Origin: Fibrobacter sp.
Lineage (GTDB): Bacteria; Fibrobacterota; Chitinivibrionia; Chitinivibrionales; Chitinispirillaceae
Direction of reading: 5' to 3'
DNA length: 64,000 nt
NCBI GenBank assembly: GCA_012519985.1
Contig: JAAYPC010000262.1
Location: forward strand, 1 to 64,000
The notes beneath the pieces were generated by a model. It was not told where the DNA came from, ran no database searches, and saw only the letters and a program-made list of their open reading frames with translations. Position numbers and translations under genes: made by a program. Position 1 is the first letter of the stretch, and the number at the start of each line of letters is the position of its first letter. Below are positions 29,357-40,156 of the stretch, piece by piece.

Positions 29357-30541
29357 CTAAATTGCAACTTCATTATGAAAGAAATCTGCTGGATTGATAC
29401 CATAATTGGCAGGATCCAACGAGCAGGATACTTTCCAAAGTTCTCTTTCACTCTCTTCATTTCTGGAAAGATCCCTTATCTGCAGTTTCTCAATTCTCTG
29501 GCCACCTTTGTCAAACAACATTACCAGTTGAGGGGATAAAAGATTATCCCTGTTAACTTTTATAACCAGTCCCATCTCACCGGACTCCAGTTTCACAAAA
29601 CTACCCACCGGATATATACCCATAAGCCTGGTAAAATGCTCCACCAATTCTCTTGGATATTGCTCATCTGCACCCTGAAATATCAATGCCAGGGCCTCCT
29701 GAGGCAGACAACCCCTTCGAGCAGGTCCCGGAGTAGTAAGTCTGTCGTAAACATCCGCTATAGCACAAAGCATAGACATCTGTTGAATCTGATCACCTTT
29801 GAGACAACAAGGGTACCCACCCCCATTTAAGCGTTCATGGTGCTGTACAACAACATGGAAAACCGAAGCCGGTAAATCATCTCTGAATTGCTGCAGCATC
29901 TCCAAGCCGTAAAATGGATGTCTTTTTACGGATTCTAACTCCTGACGAGTATGAAGTCCCTCTCTGCGAATCAGCTCCTCCGGTAATCGGATCATGCCTA
30001 TATCGTGTAGTATTCCCGCTATCCCTGCCTCCAATAAAAGCTCTTCAGAGTATCCTAAGACAGAGGCAAAACCGATCATTAACACAGAGACATTTACTGA
30101 ATGAGCATACAACTGTTCACTATAATTTTTTATCTGAGTAACTCCAATAGTTACATCCGGTTGCTCCAACATCTGGGTTACCAGATCCTGTAACTGGGAA
30201 ATCATTTCCTTAATGGAAAAATATCTGCCCACCTTTGCAGCCAAAGCCATGGAACGAACAGCATCAAGCGTACTCTTACGAACAGCTTCAGCCTTCTTTA
30301 CCTGTTTTTTAAACTCCACATACTTCTCAAAAGAATCTTCTGACTCTTTTTCAGCTCCCTTGCCCTGAAAAATTACAGTAACAGAAGAAACGCCCTGTTT
30401 TCTCAGATATTCAATCTGATGAAATCCGGTAATAAAAGTGTTTGAGGAAAAAAGAAGAACATTCTTATCATTAAAGACATCACAAATGAACATGCCTGGG
30501 CGAAGGTCATTAATAGGAATAGTTCTCTGGTGAGTACTCAT
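29357..30541 (-). CDS. HD-GYP domain protein
   Basis: GILHDIGMIRLP and HHERLNGGGYP. Confidence 0.88.
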   Translation of the reverse strand: MSTHQRTIPINDLRPGMFICDVFNDKNVLLFSSNTFITGFHQIEYLRKQGVSSVTVIFQGKGAEKESEDSFEKYVEFKKQVKKAEAVRKSTLDAVRSMALAAKVGRYFSIKEMISQLQDLVTQMLEQPDVTIGVTQIKNYSEQLYAHSVNVSVLMIGFASVLGYSEELLLEAGIAGILHDIGMIRLPEELIRREGLHTRQELESVKRHPFYGLEMLQQFRDDLPASVFHVVVQHHERLNGGGYPCCLKGDQIQQMSMLCAIADVYDRLTTPGPARRGCLPQEALALIFQGADEQYPRELVEHFTRLMGIYPVGSFVKLESGEMGLVIKVNRDNLLSPQLVMLFDKGGQRIEKLQIRDLSRNEESERELWKVSCSLDPANYGINPADFFHNEVAI

Positions 30542-30600
30542 AAGTTCATTATAACAGAATTTTTTTGAACAATCAACTCAATCTTATGCAAGTACTCATG

Positions 30601-31188
30601 TTACCATTTAGCTGAAATGCAATGATTAATCTTGTCGAAAAGTTGGTTTAAAGCCTGCTGACGTTTTTTACGCTGCTCCTGATTGGCCTCGAAAGCAATG
30701 TAACCCATCAATTCGTCGATAGCTTCCATGGTTCCTAAAAGACTCATACCACCACCATTTTCTATTACCGTAGCATCATGAACAATTTTTCGGGCCTGAG
30801 GCTCAAGAATTTCAATTTCAGAGAGTAACCTGAATTCACTCTCTGTAAGCAACAGTTCGCCAAATTGGGCTCCGTTTGTAAAAGAGGCTCCTCTGGTGTG
30901 AGAGAGATTCCATGGTATACCCTTCCAGTTCCGTATTAGTCCACTGTCAGCACACACCGGACACCACCAACTTAGCTGCGCCGGTTCTTCCTGAAGCTTG
31001 AGCCGGATAAAACCATGACAGGCTTTCCGTTCAGGCCTTCTTCTACATCTGATCATAGTGTTTACCTCCACTCCAGGAGGCGCCAAAGTAGCTGCAGATA
31101 CAATCGAACTAAGGTACTCTGATCTCTCAGATTCACTTGATTTGCTTTTCTTAGATTCCGGTAAAGCCACTTCTCCGGTATCTCTCAT
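30601..31188 (-). CDS. Hypothetical protein
   Basis: Long ORF; possible Cys-pair region (WWCPVC). Confidence 0.5.
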   Translation of the reverse strand: MRDTGEVALPESKKSKSSESERSEYLSSIVSAATLAPPGVEVNTMIRCRRRPERKACHGFIRLKLQEEPAQLSWWCPVCADSGLIRNWKGIPWNLSHTRGASFTNGAQFGELLLTESEFRLLSEIEILEPQARKIVHDATVIENGGGMSLLGTMEAIDELMGYIAFEANQEQRKKRQQALNQLFDKINHCISAKW

Positions 31189-31392
31189 GCATTACTCCCG
31201 TTATTAAAGTCCACCAATAACAGTTTCCCACCCAAAACAAATATTGAAGTGAAATAGCATCTGTATGGATGGTCCTTAAAAGCATCGGATCCGGTTATCA
31301 ATATCTGAGATATGCCGATACTGAATCAGTTTCAATTTTGAAAAAATTAAAAATAATCTGTTGCAGAGATTTTTGGAAGAGTCTGAAAAGCC

Positions 31393-31812
31393 TTAAATCT
31401 GCTTAATCGTTATATAATTCAATTTCTTCAAGGATGCACTAAGCAATTCTCGACTGTTAGCGAAATAAAGCTTTTCTATTGCTTTTTCCACTCCAAACCA
31501 CTTTGGTGATCTGCCCGCTTCACCCTCACCGGACCTTTTCAAATACCTGCATAGATAATAAGCCACTTTGTAAGATTTTTCGTTAAGCATAAATTCCAAA
31601 TCACCTGCCTTTTCCACTATCTCCCCTTCCACCCCAGCTTCCTCTAAAAGCTCACGGACACATGCCTGCTGCTCTGTCTCATTAAGCTCTATGTGACCTT
31701 TAGGAAAAATCCACCTGGAAGGGTTCTTCTTGGAACGTATTAAAAGAATCTTAAGCTCACCCTTGTCCTGACGAAAAGTAATAGCCCCTGCCTGATAAAC
31801 TGTCGTTTTCAT
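31393..31812 (-). CDS. NUDIX hydrolase
   Basis: GHIELNETEQQACVRELLEEAGVEG Nudix box. Confidence 0.9.
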   Translation of the reverse strand: MKTTVYQAGAITFRQDKGELKILLIRSKKNPSRWIFPKGHIELNETEQQACVRELLEEAGVEGEIVEKAGDLEFMLNEKSYKVAYYLCRYLKRSGEGEAGRSPKWFGVEKAIEKLYFANSRELLSASLKKLNYITIKQI

Positions 31813-31953
31813 ATTTCTTAATCAAAAAAAGGTATTTATATTCTGCCTGCTCTCCTTTTTATCGGTTTCCCCCTGTTTACCAGACCAATTATTAAAAGGA
31901 GCAAATAACATACCGCTACAAGCAGAAAAGGTTTCTAGCCTCTCAGAGAGACA

Positions 31954-32406
31954 CTACCATTTAACAGACACCTTTAGCACAATTTTGTGTAAATTTCCAT
32001 TTATTCCTAAAGGCCCATGTGCATCTTCAGGAAAAAAGATGGCACATGAACCCGGTGCTAGTCCAAACCAGGTCTCTGGTACATCAGTGAAAAACATAAC
32101 ATCCCTCTGTGCATCATAATCACCATCTCTGCCCATGCACCTTGAAAGAGGCCGCCAGCCAATATTATCGATCCCGGATACCGCATACTGAATATCGATA
32201 TACTTTCGATGCGCCTCCAACCTCACAGCCGATACCCCCACACCTGCTGTTATGGATGCTATGGCAAACAAGCGATCCCCAATAATCTCTCTTTTTCCAG
32301 AACTGAATGCATCTGCATCAATAGATCGCAAATATTCAAAAGCCGCCAGAAAGCCCGGATGAATTCCAGTGTACCTGTCCATAGCATCTAAAGAGTCAAG
32401 GATCAT
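31954..32406 (-). CDS. YhcH/YjgK/YiaL family protein
   Basis: EAHRKYIDIQYAVSG, FFPEDAHGP. Confidence 0.8.
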   Translation of the reverse strand: MILDSLDAMDRYTGIHPGFLAAFEYLRSIDADAFSSGKREIIGDRLFAIASITAGVGVSAVRLEAHRKYIDIQYAVSGIDNIGWRPLSRCMGRDGDYDAQRDVMFFTDVPETWFGLAPGSCAIFFPEDAHGPLGINGNLHKIVLKVSVKW

Positions 32407-32500
32407 GAATTGATATTCTCCTCATAAGATTGAAGGCAACCACAAGGGTTGCCCCCACAAAATAAACAATAGCTGCAACCCACTCAAAGGTTTACCTTCT

Positions 32501-34336
32501 TTATAAACCCTGAACCTTCTCTAATACTTTTCTAAAAACAGCTACCACATTCTGCAACTCCGATTCTTTATTCCTGATACGCCACAAACGTATCAGCTCG
32601 GCTAATACATCATATCCCATTTTTATCAATTCAGCTTTTGCTACAGGTATTTCCAATCTCTGATTATACTCATGTCTCTTCTTAAATAATAATAAAGCCA
32701 AAGTCCACACCGTAGCTTTTGCACCAAAAACCAACTCATCAAACTCCAATCGCTTCTGATTACCAATGGCTCGTAAATTGATAAGCTTACTAAGAACCTC
32801 AACTGCACGGTCATAATTGTTTTGAAGTTCCCCAACTCCAATCTCTTTAACCTTCTGCTCCTTATTCCATAAGCCTTCTGTACCACTCACCCAGGCATAA
32901 ATATTGCCAAAATGGTAAAAACAAAGTCCGCCCAACTCCCTGAGCAACCTATAGAGTGTCTCACTTTTATCCCCCCACTCTAAAACAGATACAGCCCTGT
33001 CAAAATCATCATCAGAATAAGATTCTTTGTTCCAGCAAAGTGCTGCTCCGAAAATCATTCCATGAAACATTCCCGCAAAAAGATTGATATGGCCACAATC
33101 TCCCCAATCTGTGTTTAAAACCCCGACAGCTTTGTACTGAAATCCAAATTGAACCATTTTGCGGATATTATCGCTGGCAGTCCCGATATCGTAAGCAAAG
33201 CGACTCCATCCCTGAGTGCCAGGACAAACGTATTGTCTGACTCCAGTATCTGCAAGAATTCTGATATTCTCATCTGTGATATCGGCTCCATATCCCCAAT
33301 TCAAAAAAACCACATCCCTGGGTACCTGCTTTATAAGCTCCGGATGCTTAAGTATTATGTCACCCCAAAGCATAGGTGTTTTTCCATGACTTCTTACCAG
33401 GTCTATCAATTTGCTCACAAACTCCAGATACAGAGTACCTGTCCCCTCCTTTTGAACTCTCAACAGGTTTTTTCCCTTGCCCAAATCAAACGTTTCATCA
33501 CAACAAATATTAAAGTATTTAGATGAGAAAAGCGGAAGGTACTCTTCAATCATAGATTTTATCAGCTTATAGCTCTCATCGTTTGTGGGATCTATAGTGT
33601 AATGAGCCATTCGATCCCAAAGATTTTGAGGGATTTCTGAAGCCTTGATGTTCAGCTCATTGAGATGTTCAAAACGTTTCAAACGAAGCAATTCGTAAAG
33701 ATGGCCAAAAGAAGCCAACGATGGGATCAGATCAATATGAAAACGCTTGCTGTAGTGATCCAGTTCCAATATTTCTTCCGAAGTAAGCGGATCCCTGCCG
33801 CCCCACAACTCAGGTATATTTCTAAAAGCAAAAGAATGCTCCACATATAACTGAAGCTCATTAATCTTATAATAGGCCAGCTTCTCAATCAGAGACTTCA
33901 GAGTGGAAAGCTTAGGAACCTTTCCCCGGGTAACATCATGATAAAACCCACGATGGCGAAAATCGGGGAAGTCGGTAATCTGTAAACAGGGTATCTCCTG
34001 GCCATTAAGGCTTATGATCTGCAGTAATGTCTGTATTGCCCAAAACAGAGCTGATGCAGATCTGCCTTCAAGGATTATCCTATCCTTTTCTACAAATATC
34101 CTGTATTCCTCGCTATCCTCTTCATCATGCCGAAGAATAATCCCATTTATATTATCACGATCTCCAATTGATAGAGCAATATTAATCCCGGTTAATATTT
34201 TTATCCTCTCTTTAAGAAAACTTGCAGCCCCGAGCAAATCAGTAGAACTATTATTAATGTGAATAGCCTCGGCCTCACATAGAGAAAATTTTTGCCCAGC
34301 CAGTATCAATTGTTTCACCTGTGGAATCAGTCTCAT
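32501..34336 (-). CDS. Glycoside hydrolase family 20-like beta-N-acetylhexosaminidase
   Basis: RGFYHDVTRGKVPKLSTLKSLIEKLAYYKINELQLYVEH; catalytic pair in FNICCDETFDLG. Confidence 0.8.
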   Translation of the reverse strand: MRLIPQVKQLILAGQKFSLCEAEAIHINNSSTDLLGAASFLKERIKILTGINIALSIGDRDNINGIILRHDEEDSEEYRIFVEKDRIILEGRSASALFWAIQTLLQIISLNGQEIPCLQITDFPDFRHRGFYHDVTRGKVPKLSTLKSLIEKLAYYKINELQLYVEHSFAFRNIPELWGGRDPLTSEEILELDHYSKRFHIDLIPSLASFGHLYELLRLKRFEHLNELNIKASEIPQNLWDRMAHYTIDPTNDESYKLIKSMIEEYLPLFSSKYFNICCDETFDLGKGKNLLRVQKEGTGTLYLEFVSKLIDLVRSHGKTPMLWGDIILKHPELIKQVPRDVVFLNWGYGADITDENIRILADTGVRQYVCPGTQGWSRFAYDIGTASDNIRKMVQFGFQYKAVGVLNTDWGDCGHINLFAGMFHGMIFGAALCWNKESYSDDDFDRAVSVLEWGDKSETLYRLLRELGGLCFYHFGNIYAWVSGTEGLWNKEQKVKEIGVGELQNNYDRAVEVLSKLINLRAIGNQKRLEFDELVFGAKATVWTLALLLFKKRHEYNQRLEIPVAKAELIKMGYDVLAELIRLWRIRNKESELQNVVAVFRKVLEKVQGL

Positions 34337-34775
34337 TTTAATCCTTCACATCTTATGTTCAGTACATCCGTGCCTTTTGAACTGTTGTTGCCTGTCGCTT
34401 TTCATTCAGACATTCCCAGTATTTATAAAGATAATTATTACACTTTTTTATCCTGATAGGCCATCTATTCTGTATCCAGTTCGAAAACCATTTAATCAGT
34501 AAAAGCCATCTTTGTGTACGAAAAGTAACTTGAAATGGCCGCCTGTTTCGGACAGAAGTGATGTATATCTATTTAAATAATAACGACATTATGTTCCCTG
34601 TTTGATCTTTCTAAACTTGAAAGATAAATATTATCTTCATAGAAAATGACATGCACACCTGAAACAGGCAATACTGAAGTTTTTCTGATTCTGCTGAAGA
34701 GATTAAGTATTCCAGTTTTATTCATATTAATAGTTTAAAACAGAAGTTCATGTTTTTTCCTTTCAGGGTTTACTT

Positions 34776-35594
34776 ATGTTTAGATGTAGAAGATATCTGT
34801 TGATTTTGATTTCTGTACACTGCTCTTTACTCGGTACGATAAAAGCTGCGGAGTCTGTTGATCTGGATGAAGAGATCAGGCGGATAAGAAAAGAACTGGC
34901 ATCAGTTTCGTCTCAACGTCAAGCTGTCAAGCAGGAGACAGCAAGTGATTCAAAAGACCAGGCTTCTTATAAGGCAAAGTTTGAAAACCGCTTGAGAACA
35001 GCAACTGCTGAAGCCGATTCAATTTGGGAACTGATCCAACAACACCACCAAAGAAATGATTCTCTCTCTGCCGTAGTTACCAGCCTCCAATCATCACAAA
35101 AGCAATATGATCTGTTGCAGGAAAATTTCCGGTTACGCCTGATAGCAGCTTGTGATCAGATTTCCAGGTTGGCTTCAAATATTCCACCCATGTCCTCAAA
35201 AAGTATATCAAATCCAGCAGCTCTTCTGAAGAGTGAACTTGCTTCCAGAAACATTGACAACGTTGAAGGTTTGCAAAGGCTCATACAGATTTTTAACAGC
35301 CACGAAGAATTGACTGCAAGTATTCAGATTTTCCAGGGTATCTCACCTGTTCCAGAAATACCCGGAACCGTATACCGCTTACGTATAGGATGTCTCTTTG
35401 AAGCAGCAGTCCAGGCAACCGGAAACCGGTACGCACTTTGGAATGGCGTGGACAGTACAGGCAAAGAAATATGGCTTACGCGATCCGATCCTGAGGGTGC
35501 CTCCCAGATTTTGAATGCAATCAATATCCGGGAAGGCAAAGCTCTGCCATCATTTGCCAGAATACCGCAGTTCGGATTTACTGAAGGAGAATAA
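34776..35594 (+). CDS. DUF3450-like periplasmic coiled-coil protein of a TonB2-type system
   Basis: Signal peptide, coiled-coil; first gene of a TtpC/ExbB/ExbD/TonB/TPR operon. Confidence 0.65.
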   Translation: MFRCRRYLLILISVHCSLLGTIKAAESVDLDEEIRRIRKELASVSSQRQAVKQETASDSKDQASYKAKFENRLRTATAEADSIWELIQQHHQRNDSLSAVVTSLQSSQKQYDLLQENFRLRLIAACDQISRLASNIPPMSSKSISNPAALLKSELASRNIDNVEGLQRLIQIFNSHEELTASIQIFQGISPVPEIPGTVYRLRIGCLFEAAVQATGNRYALWNGVDSTGKEIWLTRSDPEGASQILNAINIREGKALPSFARIPQFGFTEGE

Positions 35595-35599
35595 TAAAA

Positions 35600-37054
35600 A
35601 TGCATAGATTCATTATCTTCATTCTTGCATTGTTTCTTTCAATAATGGCCGCAACCGATAAGAACCAGAAACTCAAAGAACAGGAACTCAAAATCCTCAG
35701 AGAACAACTGGAATCTGCCAGGGATTCTCTTCAAAACGAGATCGCTGCCAGATGGCGTATCCGTCAAATCAACATTAGCCAGCGTGAAAAAGATAAGGAA
35801 GAACTTGTTCTCCAACACGAAAAAACCGAACGGTTGCGCAACGAGCTGGCACAGATCAAAGAAGAATGTTACTCAAAGCAACGTACTATCGAAACAGAAC
35901 AGAAAAAGTTGTCTGAAAAGAAGGAGTTCTGGAATTACCTGATCTCTTCGATGAACGATGTACTTAAAAGGGAATCTGATCAGATCATGAGTTCTTTTCC
36001 GATAGACATCGAAGAGCGTCGAATGGACTTGGAAGAGCTGCGGCGTAAATTTACAGCCGACAGAAATGCCTCAAACGCTCTGAGCCAATTGACTTCTTAT
36101 TACTCAAAATATCTGGAAAAAGGGAGCAGGTCTTTTATAGACAAAACAACGGTTCTTCCGGAAAACGGTGCTCCGCAGGAGATTACTATTGCCCGTCTCG
36201 GAAATGTGTTGGGTTATGGAATCAACCGGGATTCAGTCATTTTTATTGTTAATCAATCCGGCAACCTGGGATCAGGCCGTTATAACACTCAGCAGTTGGG
36301 GGCATCGGCATTAAAAGAATTCCTCTCTGATGCCTTCCCCAGGTGGATTGAGATGAAAGAGGTTAAAGGTCCGTTGATGCTCGATATCATGCAAAATTCA
36401 CATTCTTCCATATTGATAAAAGGTCAGAAGATAAAAAGGTCTGATCAATTCAAGCAGTTTATAAAAGCAGGTGGTCCGGTAATGTACCCGCTGGGAGCTC
36501 TTGTAATCTGGGCTTTAACACTTATGCTCTGGAAATTGATAATTTTCAGCCGCAAATACACTTCAGAATCCAGAATTTCAAAAAACGTTATGTCCTATCT
36601 TAACAGTAACGATATTGAAAAAGCAAAAAGTTATATCAGCAAACATCACGGCGTTGTCGCCAGAGTGGTTCTTGCCTGCCTTGAGCATTCCAAATGGTCA
36701 AGAGCATCGGCTGAAAAAGCAGTAAAAGAAATACTGATAGAGGAACTCCCTAAACTTAACAGCCACCTTAACACTCTTGCGGTAATTGCAGGAGCCGCGC
36801 CACTTTTAGGGCTATTGGGAACAGTGACCGGTATGATCAAGCTTTTTGAAGTTATCACCAGTTATGGAACCGGCGATCCCAAAATCCTGGCTGCTGGTAT
36901 ATCAGAAGCATTAATCACCACAGAAGTCGGACTTATAATCGCTATCCCTGTAATGATAATCCATAATTTTCTTCGAAACAGAGCAGATGATATCCTGACT
37001 GCAACTGAAAAGCATGCCATGCGTATTCTCAACCGACTATGGCCGGAGGATTGA
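35600..37054 (+). CDS. TtpC-like MotA/TolQ/ExbB proton channel protein with extended N-terminus
   Basis: C-terminal APLLGLLGTVTGMIKLFEVITSYGTGDPKILAAGISEALITTEVGLIIAIP. Confidence 0.85.
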   Translation: MHRFIIFILALFLSIMAATDKNQKLKEQELKILREQLESARDSLQNEIAARWRIRQINISQREKDKEELVLQHEKTERLRNELAQIKEECYSKQRTIETEQKKLSEKKEFWNYLISSMNDVLKRESDQIMSSFPIDIEERRMDLEELRRKFTADRNASNALSQLTSYYSKYLEKGSRSFIDKTTVLPENGAPQEITIARLGNVLGYGINRDSVIFIVNQSGNLGSGRYNTQQLGASALKEFLSDAFPRWIEMKEVKGPLMLDIMQNSHSSILIKGQKIKRSDQFKQFIKAGGPVMYPLGALVIWALTLMLWKLIIFSRKYTSESRISKNVMSYLNSNDIEKAKSYISKHHGVVARVVLACLEHSKWSRASAEKAVKEILIEELPKLNSHLNTLAVIAGAAPLLGLLGTVTGMIKLFEVITSYGTGDPKILAAGISEALITTEVGLIIAIPVMIIHNFLRNRADDILTATEKHAMRILNRLWPED

Positions 37055-37060
37055 TTTTAC

Positions 37061-37699
37061 ATGAATCTTTTTTCCATGTTTCTTGCAGATTTTCAAAAAG
37101 GTGGAATCGTCATGTGGTTTATATTCCTGGCAGCTACAGTTGCCTGGATGATTGGAGTTGAAAAACTGGTTTCACTTATAAACATTTCCTCTTCCAGAAG
37201 AAAATTCCTGCGATTTGCAGATTGCCTGTTTCGAGATAGTAACAGCGCGGTCGGGAAAACCGGGTTTGAAAATTATGATCTTTTACTGGAACAGCTCAGA
37301 AAGAATCTGAAAAGCAATCAATGCGGTTGTAAGGGAGCGCTTCGCGAATTTCTTATCGGCACAGTTCCTCTCCTTAACAAGCATTTTTCTACTATGTCGG
37401 TATGGATATCCATTGCACCACTTCTGGGACTTCTTGGCACAGTCATAGGCATGGTGAAAACATTCAAGGTCATTATGGTCTTTGGAATCGGCAATCCAAG
37501 TCTGACTGCAGAAGGAATCAGTGTGGCACTTCTGACAACCCAGGCAGGATTAATAGCAGCATTTCCTTCAATAATCTTTCATAATTACCTGAGAGGGAAA
37601 AAGAATGACCTGGTTTCAAAGATTCTTAAAGATTGCGAGCAGATAACCAGCAAGACACATTCTTTGCTAACAGGATATTATTCAGAATGTAAGGATTAA
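37061..37699 (+). CDS. exbB: ExbB-family proton channel
   Basis: APLLGLLGTVIGMVKTFKVIMVFG...GISVALLTTQAGLIAAFP. Confidence 0.87.
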   Translation: MNLFSMFLADFQKGGIVMWFIFLAATVAWMIGVEKLVSLINISSSRRKFLRFADCLFRDSNSAVGKTGFENYDLLLEQLRKNLKSNQCGCKGALREFLIGTVPLLNKHFSTMSVWISIAPLLGLLGTVIGMVKTFKVIMVFGIGNPSLTAEGISVALLTTQAGLIAAFPSIIFHNYLRGKKNDLVSKILKDCEQITSKTHSLLTGYYSECKD

Positions 37700-37700
37700 G

Positions 37701-38114
37701 ATGTTTGATGATTTTGGTTTAATAAACAAAAGCAATAATGCATCTGCTGAAATCAACATTGGGCCACTTATCGATCTGGTTTTTATTTTACTTATCTTTT
37801 TTGTAGTTACAACCAATTTTAACCGTCAGACCGGTATCGATGTGTCCAGACCCAAGGCGCAGACTGCTGTCACTCAGGGGCAGAAAACGCTTTTAATCGG
37901 CATAACACGCGAAGGAACGCTTCATGTTTACGGACGTCAGGTAAGTATCGACCGTCTGACTGCTCTGGTAAGTGAAGAGGTCAGCAAGGACCCTTCCCTG
38001 AATGTGGTAATCATCTCCGATCAGCAGGCATCAGTAGGAACCGCTGTGCAGGTTATGGACAAATGTGCCCTTGCCGGAGCTGCAAAAGTATCCATAGCTG
38101 CAGACAAGGAATAA
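37701..38114 (+). CDS. exbD: ExbD/TolR-family protein
   Basis: INIGPLIDLVFILLIFFVVTTNF. Confidence 0.88.
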   Translation: MFDDFGLINKSNNASAEINIGPLIDLVFILLIFFVVTTNFNRQTGIDVSRPKAQTAVTQGQKTLLIGITREGTLHVYGRQVSIDRLTALVSEEVSKDPSLNVVIISDQQASVGTAVQVMDKCALAGAAKVSIAADKE

Positions 38115-38117
38115 TTC

Positions 38118-38759
38118 ATGTTGAGATTTCTTCTGAAATCCTCTTTTTTTGTTTTAAAGCTGCTTATAGTTATTGCCATCAATTTTGTCCTGTTTCTTAT
38201 GATACCTCTTACTCATAGTCTTTCAAAAAAAATTAAAGATAATGATAACGTTTCTGTAAGAGAACCCAGAATTATCGCCGAATATATAAAGCCTCCTCAA
38301 AAAGATGAAAATAGAGAACACAAACCCAGAATCCGTCAAATCAAAGCATCTGCATCCAATCAATTTTCCCAGAAACCTATAAGTCTCAAATTTGTTCCTG
38401 ATCTGGCAGTGGAACAGGGAAGTACAGATGAGGTAGCAATGTCTTCGGGCGAACTGGAAGCAGTGATTTTTGAAGAAGGTGAAGTTGACCAGGATGCTCA
38501 ACCGGTAAGCAGAACCCAAATTCCATATCCTCAAAGAGCAAGAGAACTGGGCATCGAAGGAGATCTGGTCCTTATTCTCCTGATAGATATTGATGGTAAA
38601 GTAAGCTCGGTTGAAGTAATCAGCTCACCGGATCAAATAATATCTAAAAAAGCAACTGAAATTATACTTTCAAGTTGGAAATTTAAACCAGCCCGTAACC
38701 AGGGGATTCCGGTTAAACAGAGGGTAAAGCAGAAAATCTCTTTCAGATTAAATTCCTGA
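38118..38759 (+). CDS. tonB: TonB-like energy transducer
   Basis: N-terminal TM; C-terminal PYPQRARELGIEGDLVLILLIDIDGKVSSVEV. Confidence 0.85.
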   Translation: MLRFLLKSSFFVLKLLIVIAINFVLFLMIPLTHSLSKKIKDNDNVSVREPRIIAEYIKPPQKDENREHKPRIRQIKASASNQFSQKPISLKFVPDLAVEQGSTDEVAMSSGELEAVIFEEGEVDQDAQPVSRTQIPYPQRARELGIEGDLVLILLIDIDGKVSSVEVISSPDQIISKKATEIILSSWKFKPARNQGIPVKQRVKQKISFRLNS

Positions 38760-38774
38760 TTACCGGATTTCATT

Positions 38775-39713
38775 ATGTACAAATATTCATTCTGGCATTT
38801 CTTTATTTTCTTTCTTACCCTTGAAGCCTCAGCCGGATTAATCGATCAGGCTAATGATTTATATGAAAAAGGGAAACTGCCTGAAGCAATTGCATTGTAT
38901 AAAAAAGCATATTTCTCAGGAGAGAATCCGGCAATCTGCTATTTCAATCTTGGAAATGCCTACTTTCAGCTTGACAGTGTTTCTAAGAGTATAGTTTATT
39001 ACCAGGCAACCGTATCTTCAGCTCCTGATTTTTTCAGAGGTCATCTGAATCTTGCTATCTCCTATTATTCACTCGAAGATTTAGGCAGATGTGTCGCATC
39101 AGTTAAAAGAGCCCTGGAAATTGAACCTGAAAACGAAAAGGCACTTCTTTTACTGGGTACCTGCTATCGCAGACTCAAGGCAAACTCCGAAGCAATTATC
39201 ATTTTCGAACATCTCGTCCGGCTTAATCCGCAAAAGGATGAACCATACATAGCAATAGCAGAGATATATAAGGATTTGCTAGACAACGATGAAGCATTAA
39301 AATGGTTATCAAAGTGCCCGGAATCCGGGAAAAATGAAAACTATGTTAATCTTCTGAAAGCAGAAATTTATGAAGAATCCCAGAACATGGAAAAAGCTCT
39401 TTTCTATTTGACCACTGCATTCAATAAAAACAGAAATGACAAATGGCTGCTTTACCGAATAGTTTCTTTGCACCTTGGTATGGGCAATGATCTTGTAGCT
39501 CTGCAGCAAGCCGCCAGCGGCCTTGAGCAGTTTCCGGATTTTGCAGAACTTGCAGTTCTTGCCGGGGAGATCTGCTTCAAAAAACAGAAATATGAAGAAG
39601 CAAAACGCTTTTTTACTATCGCTAAGCTGAATGGAAGCGCATCAGGAGAAAGGGGACTTCAGAATCTCCGGGAGATTCATTTGAACACTAATGAACATGC
39701 CCTCACCCACTAA
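38775..39713 (+). CDS. TPR-repeat protein
   Basis: Repeated TPR pattern (ICYFNLGNAYFQLDSVSKSIVYYQATVSSAPDF). Confidence 0.8.
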   Translation: MYKYSFWHFFIFFLTLEASAGLIDQANDLYEKGKLPEAIALYKKAYFSGENPAICYFNLGNAYFQLDSVSKSIVYYQATVSSAPDFFRGHLNLAISYYSLEDLGRCVASVKRALEIEPENEKALLLLGTCYRRLKANSEAIIIFEHLVRLNPQKDEPYIAIAEIYKDLLDNDEALKWLSKCPESGKNENYVNLLKAEIYEESQNMEKALFYLTTAFNKNRNDKWLLYRIVSLHLGMGNDLVALQQAASGLEQFPDFAELAVLAGEICFKKQKYEEAKRFFTIAKLNGSASGERGLQNLREIHLNTNEHALTH

Positions 39714-39881
39714 ATATGTCTCCACATCCCTGTATATTAAACCCAAATTGAACCTCGATATTCCCATTTCCTTCTTCTCTCCATTCCGGATTTGCTTCGT
39801 TGCTGGTCATCAGTATCATCTAATTGTATTGCCATTGAAATCAGAATTATGATATGATAGTATCAAAGTGAGAGGTAAAAG

Positions 39882-40142
39882 ATGGCAAACAGTATTAATA
39901 TGCTTCTTGATGTTTCAGTTCCCATAGCGGTGCAGCTTGGGCAAACCAGAATGACTATCCGGGAGCTTCTGAGTTTAAAAAAAGGTGGCATTGTGCGACT
40001 CAACCGCATGGCAGGTGAACCGGTCGATGTGTTTCTGAGCAAAAAACTAATCGCCAAGGGTGAAATAACCGTTGTAGATGACAAGCTTTCTGTAAGAATC
40101 GGGCAGCTTTACGGCGCCAAAGAGAAGTTTAAGCACCTCTAA
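39882..40142 (+). CDS. fliN: Orphan FliN/SpoA-domain protein
   Basis: MLLDVSVPIAVQLGQTRMTIRELLSLKKGGIVRLNRMAGEPVDVFLSKKLIAKGEITVVDDKLSVRI. Confidence 0.85.
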   Translation: MANSINMLLDVSVPIAVQLGQTRMTIRELLSLKKGGIVRLNRMAGEPVDVFLSKKLIAKGEITVVDDKLSVRIGQLYGAKEKFKHL

Positions 40143-40156
40143 ATCGACACAAAACT

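Noticed and set aside
34337-34775. GCCTGTTTC / GAAACAGGC distant inverted 9-mers in the intergenic region before the TonB operon
   Set aside because: Short, about 120 bp apart, consistent with chance.
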